Shown in pieces: positions 33,152 to 43,010 of a stretch of DNA of 62,802 nucleotides. The notes under the pieces are model-generated. The model was not told the origin of the DNA. It did no database searches and worked only from the letters and a program-made list of their open reading frames with translations. The position numbers were made by a program, and so were the translations under genes. Within the stretch, counting starts at the first letter, position 1. Every line of letters begins with the position of its first letter. The stretch comes from a virus, in the IMG/VR virus record IMGVR_UViG_3300049726_000091, positions 1-62,802 of that record. One strand, 5' to 3'.

Positions 33152-35464
33152 TTATATAATATTGAAATCAGCCAATAATTGTATACAATCATTACCATAC
33201 ATACCTTTAAATAAATAAGCTGTTTTTAATTCATCTGCAGGAATTGTTGTAGTTGGAGCGTATTCATCCCAACCAAATAAATAATATTCTTGACCATTGG
33301 TATTATAACCAATTGGTTTTGAATTTTGATATTTATAATATTGATTTGAAACAGATAATTGTATTTTATGTGGATTATATTCATTATATTTATTATATGC
33401 GGGGTCAGCATTATTCCATTTTCTAATATTAATACCTTTTATTGGAATTTTACTTAATTGTGTTAATTCACTTTTTGGAATATTAATAAATGCTGTTTGA
33501 AATGCATCACCTCTTAATATATTGGAACTATCTTTTATTCCAGCAAATAATTTTTGATTATTTGATTGAATAAAAAAATTGTTGGAAATATCACTAGGAC
33601 TATGATAAACATCTGCAAACTCGTAAAGTCTATTTGGTGAGTCAGGAGAAAATGCCCAACCATAACAAGGAAAACACAAACAAAAATTTAACCATTGACC
33701 ACCAAAATATCTATTACCTTTATTATCAGGATTTGATAAATTATCAAAAGTAATTACATTTGGTGCAAAATCATATATATATTGACGTTGTGTAGGATTT
33801 GTGATACCTGTTGATGGAGTAATAATATAATTTTGTTGGTCAGTTGTTTCTCTTTGTGTTACCCAATCAGTTCCGGCAACTTTAAACCAAGAACCACCAA
33901 TAGAAGCATGACCAATAGAAGTAGTAAATGTGTTTTCAGTGTTTACATTATTTGCTGTATTAAAAGCAGGACTGTGAGACCATTTTGTTGGATAAAATTG
34001 AGCGACACTATATACACCACCACCAGTAAAAACATAATAACTTTTTCTCCAAAAATCATTATCACTCATTAATGCTCCTACTGGATTAATACGAATATCG
34101 GACGTAACAAAACTTTCATTAGAATGTAAAGCAACTGTTTGTGGTATTTTAAACCATCCCCTTGCTTTATGTTGTGGATGGTCACCAGCATAATTATGTG
34201 ATGAAGACCAATATGAATTTTCTGGTAATTCTATAAGGTCAGGATATTTAATTAAAATCATTCCAAAAAATTTAGTAAAAACACCTGATGTTGAATTATC
34301 ATTAACAACAGTTTCTTCACCAGTTGAACTTGTTATTACTTTAACTCTATTACATGGAATGCTTAATAAAAAATCACCATTAGTATTATATTCAATATAT
34401 TCTGATTTATCTAATTCTCTAATTTGTTTTTCTGTATCAGCATGAATCCAATCAATATTTCCACCAACAAGTGGTACATCAGTAGTATATGTAAATACTC
34501 TAATTACTGGATTGGCTGTTCTATATGTTCTTATATCCATATTATTTCTATTTTGACCACCAGAATTACCATCATCAGTATCCAAACTATAAAAACCTAA
34601 ATTATCAGGACTTGCAGCAGGATTACCAAAAATACCATATAATCCCATTGTCATTGTAGTACCAAATATAACAAATGATGAAGATAATATCGCTTTTATT
34701 CTAAAGTTTAATTGTGTTATTCCTATTTCAAAATTTGTGGTATCTCCCCAGAAAGGAATTATATCAACAGTAATTTCTTGTGTTTCAATATTTGGTAAAT
34801 CTGTTAAATCAATTGCTGGTTTTACTGCAGAGGCATTTTTAGTAAAAAGATTTGGTGAATATCCGGCATTTATCATACTTGCAGGCGACATACTATATTT
34901 ACCAATATCTGTAATATCAACACTAAGATGAACTGTTTGTGTACCTGTTGGTACTCCAAAAATCATATAATCGCCAGAACTATTTGTTAATGCAGTATAT
35001 TTATAATATTTTTTATATACATTTAAAAATGATTCATTTACAACTAATTCTGGTTTTATTGGAAAACTACCAAAAGGTTGTTTAGGTTTAAATGTACCTG
35101 TTTCTTGATTAAGTTCCGAAACACGAGGTAATAAATTATATCTTTTTCCATCATTATTTTTATCTCTGGGTGTTTTATATGGATAGATACTATATATATT
35201 GCTATCTTCTGCATCCGCATCAGTTAATGGAATAAATATACTTATTTTAGCATTTGGAACACCCACTCCATCATTTGCTGTTACTCTACCAACTAATACA
35301 CCATAATCAGCATTAAAATTTTGATAAGCATCTTCTGTACTAAGATTTAATGTTAAAAATTCAAGTGTTTCAACATCCTGTTCAAGTTTTACTTTTATAT
35401 ATTTATCTTGACCTTTAGTACTTGTATTGCCAGTGCCTAAAAAAATTCTTTGAGATTTATTCAT
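33152..35464 (-). CDS. Large baseplate/tail protein with carboxypeptidase-regulatory-like domains
   Basis: The 770-residue product begins MNKSQRIFLGTGNTSTKGQD, like the 30642 protein. Two Ig-like segments resemble carboxypeptidase regulatory (CarboxypepD_reg) domains: YGVLVGRVTANDGVGVPNAK (about 54-73) and YKYTALTNSSGDYMIFGVPT (about 150-170), the usual G.V....g.plp.a.v and T...G.Y.f..vp.G pair. A Cys/aromatic-rich region (NFCLCFPCYGWAFSPDSP, about 610) follows. No signal peptide, so a virion part rather than a secreted protein. Such domains are common in Bacteroidetes surface proteins, consistent with host contact. Exact T4 counterpart unknown. Confidence 0.6.
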   Translation of the reverse strand: MNKSQRIFLGTGNTSTKGQDKYIKVKLEQDVETLEFLTLNLSTEDAYQNFNADYGVLVGRVTANDGVGVPNAKISIFIPLTDADAEDSNIYSIYPYKTPRDKNNDGKRYNLLPRVSELNQETGTFKPKQPFGSFPIKPELVVNESFLNVYKKYYKYTALTNSSGDYMIFGVPTGTQTVHLSVDITDIGKYSMSPASMINAGYSPNLFTKNASAVKPAIDLTDLPNIETQEITVDIIPFWGDTTNFEIGITQLNFRIKAILSSSFVIFGTTMTMGLYGIFGNPAASPDNLGFYSLDTDDGNSGGQNRNNMDIRTYRTANPVIRVFTYTTDVPLVGGNIDWIHADTEKQIRELDKSEYIEYNTNGDFLLSIPCNRVKVITSSTGEETVVNDNSTSGVFTKFFGMILIKYPDLIELPENSYWSSSHNYAGDHPQHKARGWFKIPQTVALHSNESFVTSDIRINPVGALMSDNDFWRKSYYVFTGGGVYSVAQFYPTKWSHSPAFNTANNVNTENTFTTSIGHASIGGSWFKVAGTDWVTQRETTDQQNYIITPSTGITNPTQRQYIYDFAPNVITFDNLSNPDNKGNRYFGGQWLNFCLCFPCYGWAFSPDSPNRLYEFADVYHSPSDISNNFFIQSNNQKLFAGIKDSSNILRGDAFQTAFINIPKSELTQLSKIPIKGINIRKWNNADPAYNKYNEYNPHKIQLSVSNQYYKYQNSKPIGYNTNGQEYYLFGWDEYAPTTTIPADELKTAYLFKGMYGNDCIQLLADFNII

Positions 35465-35477
35465 AAATATTATTTTT

Positions 35478-35486
35478 TATAAATAC
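35478..35486 (-). promoter_or_regulatory. Late-type promoter element
   Basis: GTATTTATA on the minus strand, 13 bases before the ATG at 35464. Confidence 0.6.
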
Positions 35487-35508
35487 TAACATCAAGAAAT
35501 CCTTACCT

Positions 35509-35554
35509 ATGTAAAATATTTTTAAAAATAGAATTTAATATAATAATTTTACAT
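35509..35554. repeat. Inverted repeat ATGTAAAAT/ATTTTACAT
   Basis: Nine-base perfect arms at 35509-35517 and 35546-35554 with a 28-base AT spacer, between divergent units. Could be an operator or weak bidirectional terminator. Confidence 0.5.
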
Positions 35555-35557
35555 ATG

Positions 35558-35630
35558 TTTGTAACATTTTTAATTGAAATCCGTATATAATAGAAAAATG
35601 ATTTAAATGTTTAACTAAAAACGAAAAGTT
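35558..35630 (+). repeat. Duplicated leader, copy 2 (small membrane protein gene)
   Basis: Nearly the same bases as 31824-31905, from TTTGTAACATTTTT through CGTATATAATAGAAAA to AACTAAAAACGAAAA, ending at the ATG. Confidence 0.75.
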
Positions 35631-35837
35631 ATGAAATATTTATATGCTTGGTTAGTTGCTTTATTAATATTTGAAGCAGAGGGAATGGATTATGATGGTT
35701 ATTATAACCTAACACCAAATTATTATAATCCATTAACTTATATTTACTTATTATTGGAATATATTGTGTTAATATCAATATTTATAATAAAATATTTATA
35801 TCATAATTTTATGAAATATTATTATAAATTTATGTAA
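35631..35837 (+). CDS. Small membrane protein (68 aa)
   Basis: Two hydrophobic segments (residues 3-16 and 36-56) around a Tyr/Asn-rich loop. It shares its leader with the lipoprotein gene at 31906, so the pair may be co-regulated and function at the cell envelope. No family recognised. Confidence 0.55.
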   Translation: MKYLYAWLVALLIFEAEGMDYDGYYNLTPNYYNPLTYIYLLLEYIVLISIFIIKYLYHNFMKYYYKFM

Positions 35838-35897
35838 ATAATATTCCATTTCTAAATTTTAAATTAGATTTTAATGAATTTGAATTATAAATTTTAA

Positions 35898-36338
35898 TTA
35901 ATAATTATTATTGACTACACCAGTATCTGTATTTTTAGATTTACTTAATTCATCTGCAATACTATTTTCTTTTCTAGGTATCCATTGAAGTGTAATAATA
36001 TTTTTCTTTCTTAATGCTCTGTACAATTCTATTGCTTGATGTGCATATGGAATATACAATCCTTTCTTTATTTTCCATAATTCCAATGTTTGCATAATAA
36101 CTAGTTTACTATCACCGTAAATATTAATTCTCACACCTATTTTATTTTTCATTAATTTAAAAATCATTATTAGTGCAAGATATTCCGCAATATTACAAGT
36201 ATTACCAATTTTTGCTTTATAAAATCTAGATTTTTTAAATTCTTTGTCTTCACTTGTAATATAAACACCCCAACCCATGTTTCCGTTGGGATTCTTGGGT
36301 TCACAACTACCATCAAAATAACAATTATAAATTTTCAT
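35898..36338 (-). CDS. rnhA: Ribonuclease HI
   Basis: 146 residues with the four catalytic acidic positions of RNase HI: Asp in YFDGSCEPKNPNGNMGWGVY (about 9), Glu in NIAEYLAL (about 52), Asp in IYGDSKLVI (about 74) and Asp in NSIADELSK (about 128). It removes RNA from RNA:DNA hybrids, here probably lagging-strand primers during phage replication. T4 uses an unrelated RNase H, so this is a cellular-type replacement. It sits 22 bases downstream of an endonuclease gene and probably shares its transcript. Confidence 0.92.
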   Translation of the reverse strand: MKIYNCYFDGSCEPKNPNGNMGWGVYITSEDKEFKKSRFYKAKIGNTCNIAEYLALIMIFKLMKNKIGVRINIYGDSKLVIMQTLELWKIKKGLYIPYAHQAIELYRALRKKNIITLQWIPRKENSIADELSKSKNTDTGVVNNNY

Positions 36339-36360
36339 ATATACTTATAAAAATATTTGA

Positions 36361-38235
36361 TTAAATATTAATATCAAAAGTTTTTTCAAATTTCATGTTA
36401 CCACAATCATAAATTTTTAAATATCCATTATCATTCATTATTTCAAATTCTGTTTTATTTTTATCAAAACCTTGTTTCATAAGAATATTTTTTCTAAATG
36501 AATATCTATAATATCTTTTAATTTCTTTAATTTTATTATTATAATACCAATAATTTGGCTTAGTATTGCCAATGAAAGTAAATCCCAATTGCTTATATAA
36601 ACCACCTTGACTATACCTTCTATCTGCAAACGTTAAAATTGATTTTGGAGCGTATGTCTTAGTAAAATAGCTAAACAATTTACTTGCCCCACCAATAACA
36701 CTTGTATTAAGTTTATTGCAAAATCTATGCATCTCATACTCTCCTTCAATATTAATTTTATTACCCATAGCAATACGTTTTTTACCAAAAGTCATAACCA
36801 ATACCAAATCATTATTATAAAACAAACCTATTCTAATTTTACTATTAATATTACCTTGTATATGATTATTATTTAAGAAGTTATTACATGTTATATTATT
36901 AATTTCTTTAAGTATTGTTTTTCTTGCAAATATTTTATTCTCAATAATACCTAACTTAGATTTAATTATTGATTTAACAATTTCCTTTTTATTAACCCAC
37001 TCATCTTCAAATATGTGAAGCAGTTGTATGCCTTGTTGTTCACATAAATTAGTTTTGTTAAGGTGATAATTCTTATCTTTATATAATTCTGAATGCCAAT
37101 ATAATCCATTGAACTCAATACCTAATTTATTGTCTGGTAAATAAATATCAATTTCTTTATTATCAATTCGTATTTTTTCTGATTTTATGTTTATTTCATT
37201 ATTAATAAAATCTTTAATTTCGTTTTCTTTAATTGAAACATTTTCAGAAATTGGGTTACATTCAGTACAGACATTTTCTATTTTTTCTCTTAAACGATTT
37301 TTTAATAATGAAATATTTATTGTAAAATTATTATGTTTTTTACATAAATTAGATATAATAAGTTCATCATATATAGTATATTCAACATTATTTTCATTTA
37401 TGTTTAAATTTTTTGCCCATAGTTTTTTATTTTTTATGCGTAATGTCTTTTTAACACTAAGAATAATTTTATTTTTTATTATTGAATTTTGTGATGGAAT
37501 TTTGACACCAAATTTTTTTAAATTTGTTTGTTTGGTTTTTTCTTTAATATTATTATCTTTTAATGTACAATCAACACCATATTTAGTTAAACATGTTTGT
37601 TTTTGTTTTTCCTTATTATTATAATATTCATTACCATATCTTTTATTTTTTGTTTGTTTTGATTTATTATTAATTTGAATATTCTGCATTGGATTTTCAA
37701 CATTATATCGTTTCAAATTGGTTTGTTTTTGTTTCTCTTGTTGAGATTTTAATTTAAGATGATGTTCAACACCATATTTTTTTAAATTAGTTTGTTTTGT
37801 TTTTTCTTTAACACTATCTAATTGTTGCGGATGTTCAATACCATATCTTTCTAAATTGGTTTGTTTTATTTGTTCTTTTTTTTCTTCAGAAAGTAATGTA
37901 TATTTAAATCCAAAGTTTTTTATTGATGTTTTTTCTCTTTTGATTTTAATATTATTGTCTTTTCCAATACATTGCATTGAACAATATTTTGAAAATCCTT
38001 CACTAAATTTTTTAAATCTAACTGGTTTTCCACAAATAATACATAAAGGTATTTCATGAATATCATAAAACAATAAATATAATTTTGCATTAAATGATAT
38101 GGTTGAATTGAATTGATTGTTTATTTGATTAAAAATTTCATTATAATTTTTTTTAAAAAATGATTCTGTTGCTCTTCGTGATATAATATTATTAGTATTA
38201 TTATCAATAATTATATTTTTTATAATATTTTTCAT
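36361..38235 (-). CDS. Homing-type endonuclease: repeats, Vsr-like nuclease, Mom/GNAT-like domain
   Basis: The 624-residue product has, in order: a C4 finger ([21 protein letters not shown], about 64-85); about six 24-residue repeats with core [12 protein letters not shown] (about 120-260); a spacer; a Vsr-like nuclease [20 protein letters not shown] (about 362-382) with LLHIFEDEW; and a C-terminal region of about 200 residues. That last region, with [51 protein letters not shown] and PNYWYY, follows the layout of Mom-type GNAT proteins. It lies antisense upstream of the sheath gene. Nuclease family is sound; the Mom/GNAT assignment is inferred. Confidence 0.75.
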   Translation of the reverse strand: MKNIIKNIIIDNNTNNIISRRATESFFKKNYNEIFNQINNQFNSTISFNAKLYLLFYDIHEIPLCIICGKPVRFKKFSEGFSKYCSMQCIGKDNNIKIKREKTSIKNFGFKYTLLSEEKKEQIKQTNLERYGIEHPQQLDSVKEKTKQTNLKKYGVEHHLKLKSQQEKQKQTNLKRYNVENPMQNIQINNKSKQTKNKRYGNEYYNNKEKQKQTCLTKYGVDCTLKDNNIKEKTKQTNLKKFGVKIPSQNSIIKNKIILSVKKTLRIKNKKLWAKNLNINENNVEYTIYDELIISNLCKKHNNFTINISLLKNRLREKIENVCTECNPISENVSIKENEIKDFINNEINIKSEKIRIDNKEIDIYLPDNKLGIEFNGLYWHSELYKDKNYHLNKTNLCEQQGIQLLHIFEDEWVNKKEIVKSIIKSKLGIIENKIFARKTILKEINNITCNNFLNNNHIQGNINSKIRIGLFYNNDLVLVMTFGKKRIAMGNKINIEGEYEMHRFCNKLNTSVIGGASKLFSYFTKTYAPKSILTFADRRYSQGGLYKQLGFTFIGNTKPNYWYYNNKIKEIKRYYRYSFRKNILMKQGFDKNKTEFEIMNDNGYLKIYDCGNMKFEKTFDINI

Positions 38236-38257
38236 ATGTTTATAATATTTAGTGCTA

Positions 38258-38270
38258 CAAATATAAATAC
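38258..38270 (-). promoter_or_regulatory. Composite late/host-type promoter element, endonuclease gene
   Basis: GTATTTATATTTG on the minus strand combines the phage element (38262-38270) with a TATATTTG box (38258-38265). No -33 TTG is visible. 22-26 bases to ATG 38235. Confidence 0.5.
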
Positions 38271-38466
38271 TTATTTTTTAAAAATAAAATTTTTTTTAAA
38301 ATAAATATAAAATTTTATTGGAAGAATTTAAAAGAATTTAAGATAGAAAAATTGAAATTTTTAAAAATATAAACCGAAATAAATAAAATTTGATAAAATC
38401 TGGATTTATGAACAAAATAACAAGATGATAATAATTAAGACAAATCTTCTTTTCAATTATTTTTTA

Positions 38467-38475
38467 GTATTTATT
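38467..38475 (+). promoter_or_regulatory. Late-type promoter element, sheath gene
   Basis: GTATTTATT with a 66-base leader to the sheath ATG, long compared with the 11-34 bases usual here. Confidence 0.5.
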
Positions 38476-38541
38476 TGAAAAACAATAAGGCATTGTTTAT
38501 AAAATGAAAAATAATAATGAAAAATAAAATAATTAAATAAC

Positions 38542-41307
38542 ATGGCAGAATTTGTATTCACCTCACCGGGTGTAAAATTTAAAGAACGTGATTTAACGTA
38601 TGTTGTACGTAATGTGGGAATTACCTGTTTGGGTCTTGTAGGAGAAACACTTAAAGGACCTGCTTTTGAACCTGTATTCGTTCAAGATTCAACTCAATTC
38701 ACAAGCAGATTTGGTGGACAAAGCACACAAAAACTTTCAAATGGAAATCTCCAATATCAATTACCATATGTTGCCAACTCATATCTTAGTGAAACTAATC
38801 AACTTTGGGTAACCAGAGTATTAGGACTTAGTGGATATGATGCTGGAAATGCATGGGCAATAACATTAAGTGCTGGTGTTGACCCAAGTACTGTTGCATC
38901 AAGTGGAATTCCTGTTGTTTCAACCCATACATTTACAAATAACCAATATTTGGGTGTCGCATTGATGTATCAGGGTCAAACAGGTACGTATTCTTCAGGA
39001 TTTACTAAACATCTTGGTAATACATTTACTGAATATGTACACACATTTACTGCAACTACATTGAGTATGACTGGAAGTGGTACAACTAGAGATAAAGTAA
39101 CATTATTTACAGGTACTTCATATAGTCAATATGAAAATATGGTGTTAGCTGTAATTAGAAGCAGAGGTACTTCAATAATTCAACCACATAGTACTCAACT
39201 TACAACATTTGATACAACTATACTTACTGTAAGTGGTAATACTACAAATATTGGTGTTGGTGATTTATTTAGTCAATTTATGCTAAGAGCATATAGTACT
39301 GGAAGTACACAATATTATACAGTATCATTAAATCCAAACTCAAGTAGTTTCTTACCAAATGTAATTGGTTCAGCACCAAAAGACAAAAAAACAAAAATTT
39401 GGGTTCAAGCAATTTATCCTGACCTTATTCAGAAATTAGATTCAGAAGGTATTGGTTATGGTATTAATACAACATTAATTACTGCCACTTCAAATAATTT
39501 TACAAATTATAAAATTGGATTCCAAACACCTGAAACTCCTTGGGTTGTATCTCAATTAATGGGTAATCATGTTAATAGATTATTCAAATTTATTAGTATT
39601 TCTGATGGTGATGCTGCAAATGATGAAATTAAAATAAGTATTGTTAATATTAATCCAGACACTTATGAATTTGATGTAGTTGTTCGTGATTTTAACGATA
39701 CTGATGCAAGTCCAATAGTACTTGAAACATATTCAAAATGTACAATGATTGAAGGACTTAGTAGTTATATTGCACAGAAAATTGGTACTACTGATGGTAT
39801 TTATAATCTTGCAAGTAAATATATTATGGTTGAACTTGCAACAGATATTCCAAATGATGTATTTCCTGCAGGTTTTGAAGGTTATGAATTTAATGACTAT
39901 GCAATGTCAGCAACAAGTGACCCAACAACTAATGGTATCCCACCAAAAATTTTCTATAAAACAAAATATAGCGAAACTGATAAAGTAAATAAAGTATTTT
40001 TAGGTATTTCTGAACATGGTTATGATAGTACCAATTCAACTGGTAGTGGTATTAATCAGAACTTTTTTAATTATAATGGTCAAAACGGTTTTGTTAAAAC
40101 AAAAGGATTCCATATGGATTCTGGTGCAACTGGTATATATACTAATGGTACAATATATATTGGTCAATTTGAAGTTGGTGCGGGACAAATACAAACATAT
40201 CTTGATACCAATGACCCACTAAATCCATATTATAGTATTAAAACAAGAAAATTCACTTTTGTTCCTGCTCGTGGTTTTGATGGATGGGATGTTAATAGAG
40301 GTATAAATGGTGAAGACCGTTCATATGGTGATGGTTATCAACAGGGTGGTATATTTAGTGGTCATCCCGGTCATCCAGAAACAATACCAACAAATGATTT
40401 TCATGCATGGCAAACAGCAATAAATACATTTTCAAACCCAGAACAAGTTACAATTAATCTTTTCTCAACTCCGGGTATTAACTGGTCAGACCAAAGTATT
40501 TTAGTTCAAGATACAATTGATATGATTGAACAACAAAGAACCGATTCATTATATGTAATTGATTCACCAAATATTGATATAAATATAACAAATAATGGTA
40601 ATACTGGTGTTCCTGATGATGTAGAAGCTGCTCAACAAGTTGTGGAATTACTTAATGATGTTGATATTGATAGTAGTTATTCATGTACATATTTCCCTTG
40701 GATTCAAATAAGAGATAATCAAAATAATGTTAATGTTTATATTCCAGCTACTGGCGAAGTTGTAAGAGCAATGGCATTTACAGATAATGTAAAATTTCCT
40801 TGGTTTGCACCTGCTGGTTTAAATCGTGGTGTAACTAATGCAATTAAATCAAGATACAAATTGTCTCAAGAAGCTCGTGATATTTTATATGCTGGTAGAA
40901 TTAACCCAATGGCTGATTTTGCAGAAGCAGGTACAGCAATCTTCGGACAAAAAACTTTACAAGTTAAAGAAAGTGCACTTGATAGAATCAATGTTCGTAG
41001 ATTATTACTTCAAATTAAAGTTCTTATTGCAAATATTGCTATCAGACTTGTATTTGAACAAAATGACCAAACAACAATTGACCAATTCTTGGCAAAAGCA
41101 AATCCTATTCTTGACAGTATTAAGAGAGAAAGAGGTTTGAATGACTTTAGAATTAAAATGGATAATTCAAATAATACTCCAGAAACAATGGATAGAAACG
41201 AATTGTATGGTGAAATATTCTTAAAACCAACACGTGCTGTTGAATTTATTGGAATTACATTTACAATTACTCCTTCTGGTGCATCATTTGCTGATGTTGG
41301 GGCATAA
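38542..41307 (+). CDS. gp18: Tail sheath protein (gp18-like)
   Basis: The 921-residue product forms the contractile sheath. It begins MAEFVFTSPGVKFKERDLTY and continues GLVGETLKGPAFEPVFVQDS, the standard sheath N-terminus, and ends with the conserved C-terminal domain: KFPWFAPAGLNRGV, QEARDILYAGRINPMADF and the insertion domain's LYGEIFLKPTRAVEFIGITF. T4 gp18 is 659 residues, so the variable protruding domains are enlarged (about 100-620). It precedes the tube gene, as in T4, apart from endonucleases inserted around it. A strong terminator follows. Confidence 0.95.
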   Translation: MAEFVFTSPGVKFKERDLTYVVRNVGITCLGLVGETLKGPAFEPVFVQDSTQFTSRFGGQSTQKLSNGNLQYQLPYVANSYLSETNQLWVTRVLGLSGYDAGNAWAITLSAGVDPSTVASSGIPVVSTHTFTNNQYLGVALMYQGQTGTYSSGFTKHLGNTFTEYVHTFTATTLSMTGSGTTRDKVTLFTGTSYSQYENMVLAVIRSRGTSIIQPHSTQLTTFDTTILTVSGNTTNIGVGDLFSQFMLRAYSTGSTQYYTVSLNPNSSSFLPNVIGSAPKDKKTKIWVQAIYPDLIQKLDSEGIGYGINTTLITATSNNFTNYKIGFQTPETPWVVSQLMGNHVNRLFKFISISDGDAANDEIKISIVNINPDTYEFDVVVRDFNDTDASPIVLETYSKCTMIEGLSSYIAQKIGTTDGIYNLASKYIMVELATDIPNDVFPAGFEGYEFNDYAMSATSDPTTNGIPPKIFYKTKYSETDKVNKVFLGISEHGYDSTNSTGSGINQNFFNYNGQNGFVKTKGFHMDSGATGIYTNGTIYIGQFEVGAGQIQTYLDTNDPLNPYYSIKTRKFTFVPARGFDGWDVNRGINGEDRSYGDGYQQGGIFSGHPGHPETIPTNDFHAWQTAINTFSNPEQVTINLFSTPGINWSDQSILVQDTIDMIEQQRTDSLYVIDSPNIDINITNNGNTGVPDDVEAAQQVVELLNDVDIDSSYSCTYFPWIQIRDNQNNVNVYIPATGEVVRAMAFTDNVKFPWFAPAGLNRGVTNAIKSRYKLSQEARDILYAGRINPMADFAEAGTAIFGQKTLQVKESALDRINVRRLLLQIKVLIANIAIRLVFEQNDQTTIDQFLAKANPILDSIKRERGLNDFRIKMDNSNNTPETMDRNELYGEIFLKPTRAVEFIGITFTITPSGASFADVGA

Positions 41308-41323
41308 TTTATAATTTTATATT

Positions 41324-41358
41324 AAAAAGCCATTAAATATATATTTAATGGCTTTTTT
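41324..41358 (+). terminator. Terminator after the sheath gene
   Basis: Perfect stem AAAGCCATTAAATATA paired with TATATTTAATGGCTTT, then T run, 17 bases after the stop. Confidence 0.92.
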
Positions 41359-41370
41359 TATTTATTTAAA

Positions 41371-41383
41371 GTATTTATATTTG
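41371..41383 (+). promoter_or_regulatory. Composite late/host-type promoter element, endonuclease gene
   Basis: GTATTTATATTTG joins GTATTTATA (41371-41379) and TATATTTG (41376-41383). No TTG at the -33 position. 40-44 bases to ATG 41424. Confidence 0.5.
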
Positions 41384-41423
41384 CATAACCGAATTGGTTA
41401 GTAAAAATATAAATTCATCATAT

Positions 41424-42992
41424 ATGGCAACAATAGTTAATTTAATTTGCAAACATTGTAATAATATTTTTTATGTAAAAAAAGGAAGGGAAAAACAATT
41501 TTGTTCTAAAGATTGTAAATTAGCACATAGAGCACAAGAAGATAATAAATTTTATGTTGAAAAAAAGTGTGAGTATTGTGAAAAGATTTTTAAATCAAAA
41601 AAGAAAGAAAAGAAAAAATTTTGTTCATATAAATGCTCTGGTTTAAATAAAAAGAAAAAATCGAAAGAAAATAGACATTGCTTAATATGTAATAAATTAT
41701 TTATTGAAAGAATAAAATATGAAAGAAAATTTTGTTCTAAAAAATGTAGAGAAATTTGGCAAAGTATTCCAGAAAATAAAGAAATTAGAATTAAAAAGTC
41801 GAAAGAAGCGGTATTTAAAAAATATGGTGTTGATAGTACATTTAAAGTTAATAGTATTAGATTATTAGCAACTCATAATATGAAAAAAACATATGCTACG
41901 CATGGTAATAAAATTATAAATCGTGGTTTAATAAAAGTTCAACTAAATAGAGATAAATTATTAAAGAAAAGATTTTCAGAAAAAGGATATTCAATATTAG
42001 AATTTAATGATGATAATATAAAAGTTTCACATCCTAATGGTCATGTTTTTGAAAACAATAGAAAATTATTAGTAAATAGATTAAATCATGATGTTGAATT
42101 ATCAACAATATTACAACCAATTGGGTCACCAAGAACAACATTTGAATTAAAAATATGTAAATTTTTAAAAAATAATAATATTAATTATATTCCAAATGAT
42201 AGAAAAACAATTGATGGTGAATTGGATATTTATATACCTTCATATAATTTAGCAATTGAAATAAATGGACTTCATTGGCATTCCGAATATTATATAAATG
42301 ACGATTATCATATTAATAAAACAAAAAAATGTGAAGAAAAAAATATTACATTATTGCATTTTTTTGAAGATGAATTACTTGAAAAATATAATATTATTGA
42401 ATCAATGATAAAAAGTAAATTAGGTATTATTAATAATAAAATATTTGCAAGAAAATGTCAAATAAAAGAAATTAATCCTAAAATAGCCTTCGAATTTTTA
42501 ATAAAAAATCATATACAAGGTAATGTTAATGCATCCATTAAATTAGGATTATATTATAACAATGAGTTAGTATCTATTATGACATTTGGAAAATTAAGAA
42601 ACGTTCTTGGTAATAAAATAAAAAATGATAATGTGTATGAAATGTTACGTTTTTGCAATAAACTTAATACTATTGTTGTTGGCGGTGCTAGTAAATTATA
42701 TTCTTTTTTTAAATTAAAATATAAACCATTTAATGTGATTAGTTTTGCTAATAGAAGATATTCAAATGGTAATTTATATAAACAATTAGGATTTAATTTA
42801 AAATATAACACAGCACCTAATTATTGGTATGTTGTTGGAAAGGAAAGAAAACATAGATTTTTATTTAGAAAAGATGTTTTAGTTAAACAAGGATTTGATA
42901 AAAATAAAACTGAACATCAAATAATGTCAGAAAGAAAAATTCCAAGAATATATGATTGTGGCAATATTAAATTTATTGATGTTGGAGCATAA
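41424..42992 (+). CDS. Homing-type endonuclease: triple zinc finger, Vsr-like nuclease, Mom/GNAT-like domain
   Basis: From ATG 41424 (522 residues; an upstream in-frame TTG at 41394 has less support). Three C4 fingers in a row: CKHCNNIFYVKKGREKQFC, CEYCEKIFKSKKKEKKKFC and CLICNKLFIERIKYERKFC (about 10-110). Then one repeat unit, a spacer with a PNGHVFENNR motif, a Vsr-like nuclease (GELDIYIPSYNLAIEINGLH, about 270-290) and the same C-terminal domain as the other two (NHIQGN, VYEMLRFC, VISFANRRYSNGNLYKQLGF). Here FADRR is FANRR, so one catalytic-looking Asp is replaced. The final DVGA copies the sheath ending. Confidence 0.78.
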   Translation: MATIVNLICKHCNNIFYVKKGREKQFCSKDCKLAHRAQEDNKFYVEKKCEYCEKIFKSKKKEKKKFCSYKCSGLNKKKKSKENRHCLICNKLFIERIKYERKFCSKKCREIWQSIPENKEIRIKKSKEAVFKKYGVDSTFKVNSIRLLATHNMKKTYATHGNKIINRGLIKVQLNRDKLLKKRFSEKGYSILEFNDDNIKVSHPNGHVFENNRKLLVNRLNHDVELSTILQPIGSPRTTFELKICKFLKNNNINYIPNDRKTIDGELDIYIPSYNLAIEINGLHWHSEYYINDDYHINKTKKCEEKNITLLHFFEDELLEKYNIIESMIKSKLGIINNKIFARKCQIKEINPKIAFEFLIKNHIQGNVNASIKLGLYYNNELVSIMTFGKLRNVLGNKIKNDNVYEMLRFCNKLNTIVVGGASKLYSFFKLKYKPFNVISFANRRYSNGNLYKQLGFNLKYNTAPNYWYVVGKERKHRFLFRKDVLVKQGFDKNKTEHQIMSERKIPRIYDCGNIKFIDVGA

Positions 42993-43010
42993 TTTATAAA
43001 TTATAAATTG

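Larger units (their letters stand above)
38236..38541. other. 306-base intergenic region between endonuclease and sheath genes
   Basis: No ORF of note. Holds divergent promoter elements (38258-38270 minus, 38467-38475 plus) and an unusually long sheath leader of 66 bases. The rest is A/T homopolymer-rich. Confidence 0.7.
41293..42999 (+). repeat. 22-base duplication of the sheath 3' end at the end of the next gene
   Basis: 41293-41314 and 42978-42999 differ at one base (GATGTTGGNGCATAATTTAT core) and each contains the last codons and stop of its gene (both end DVGA). Confidence 0.85.
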
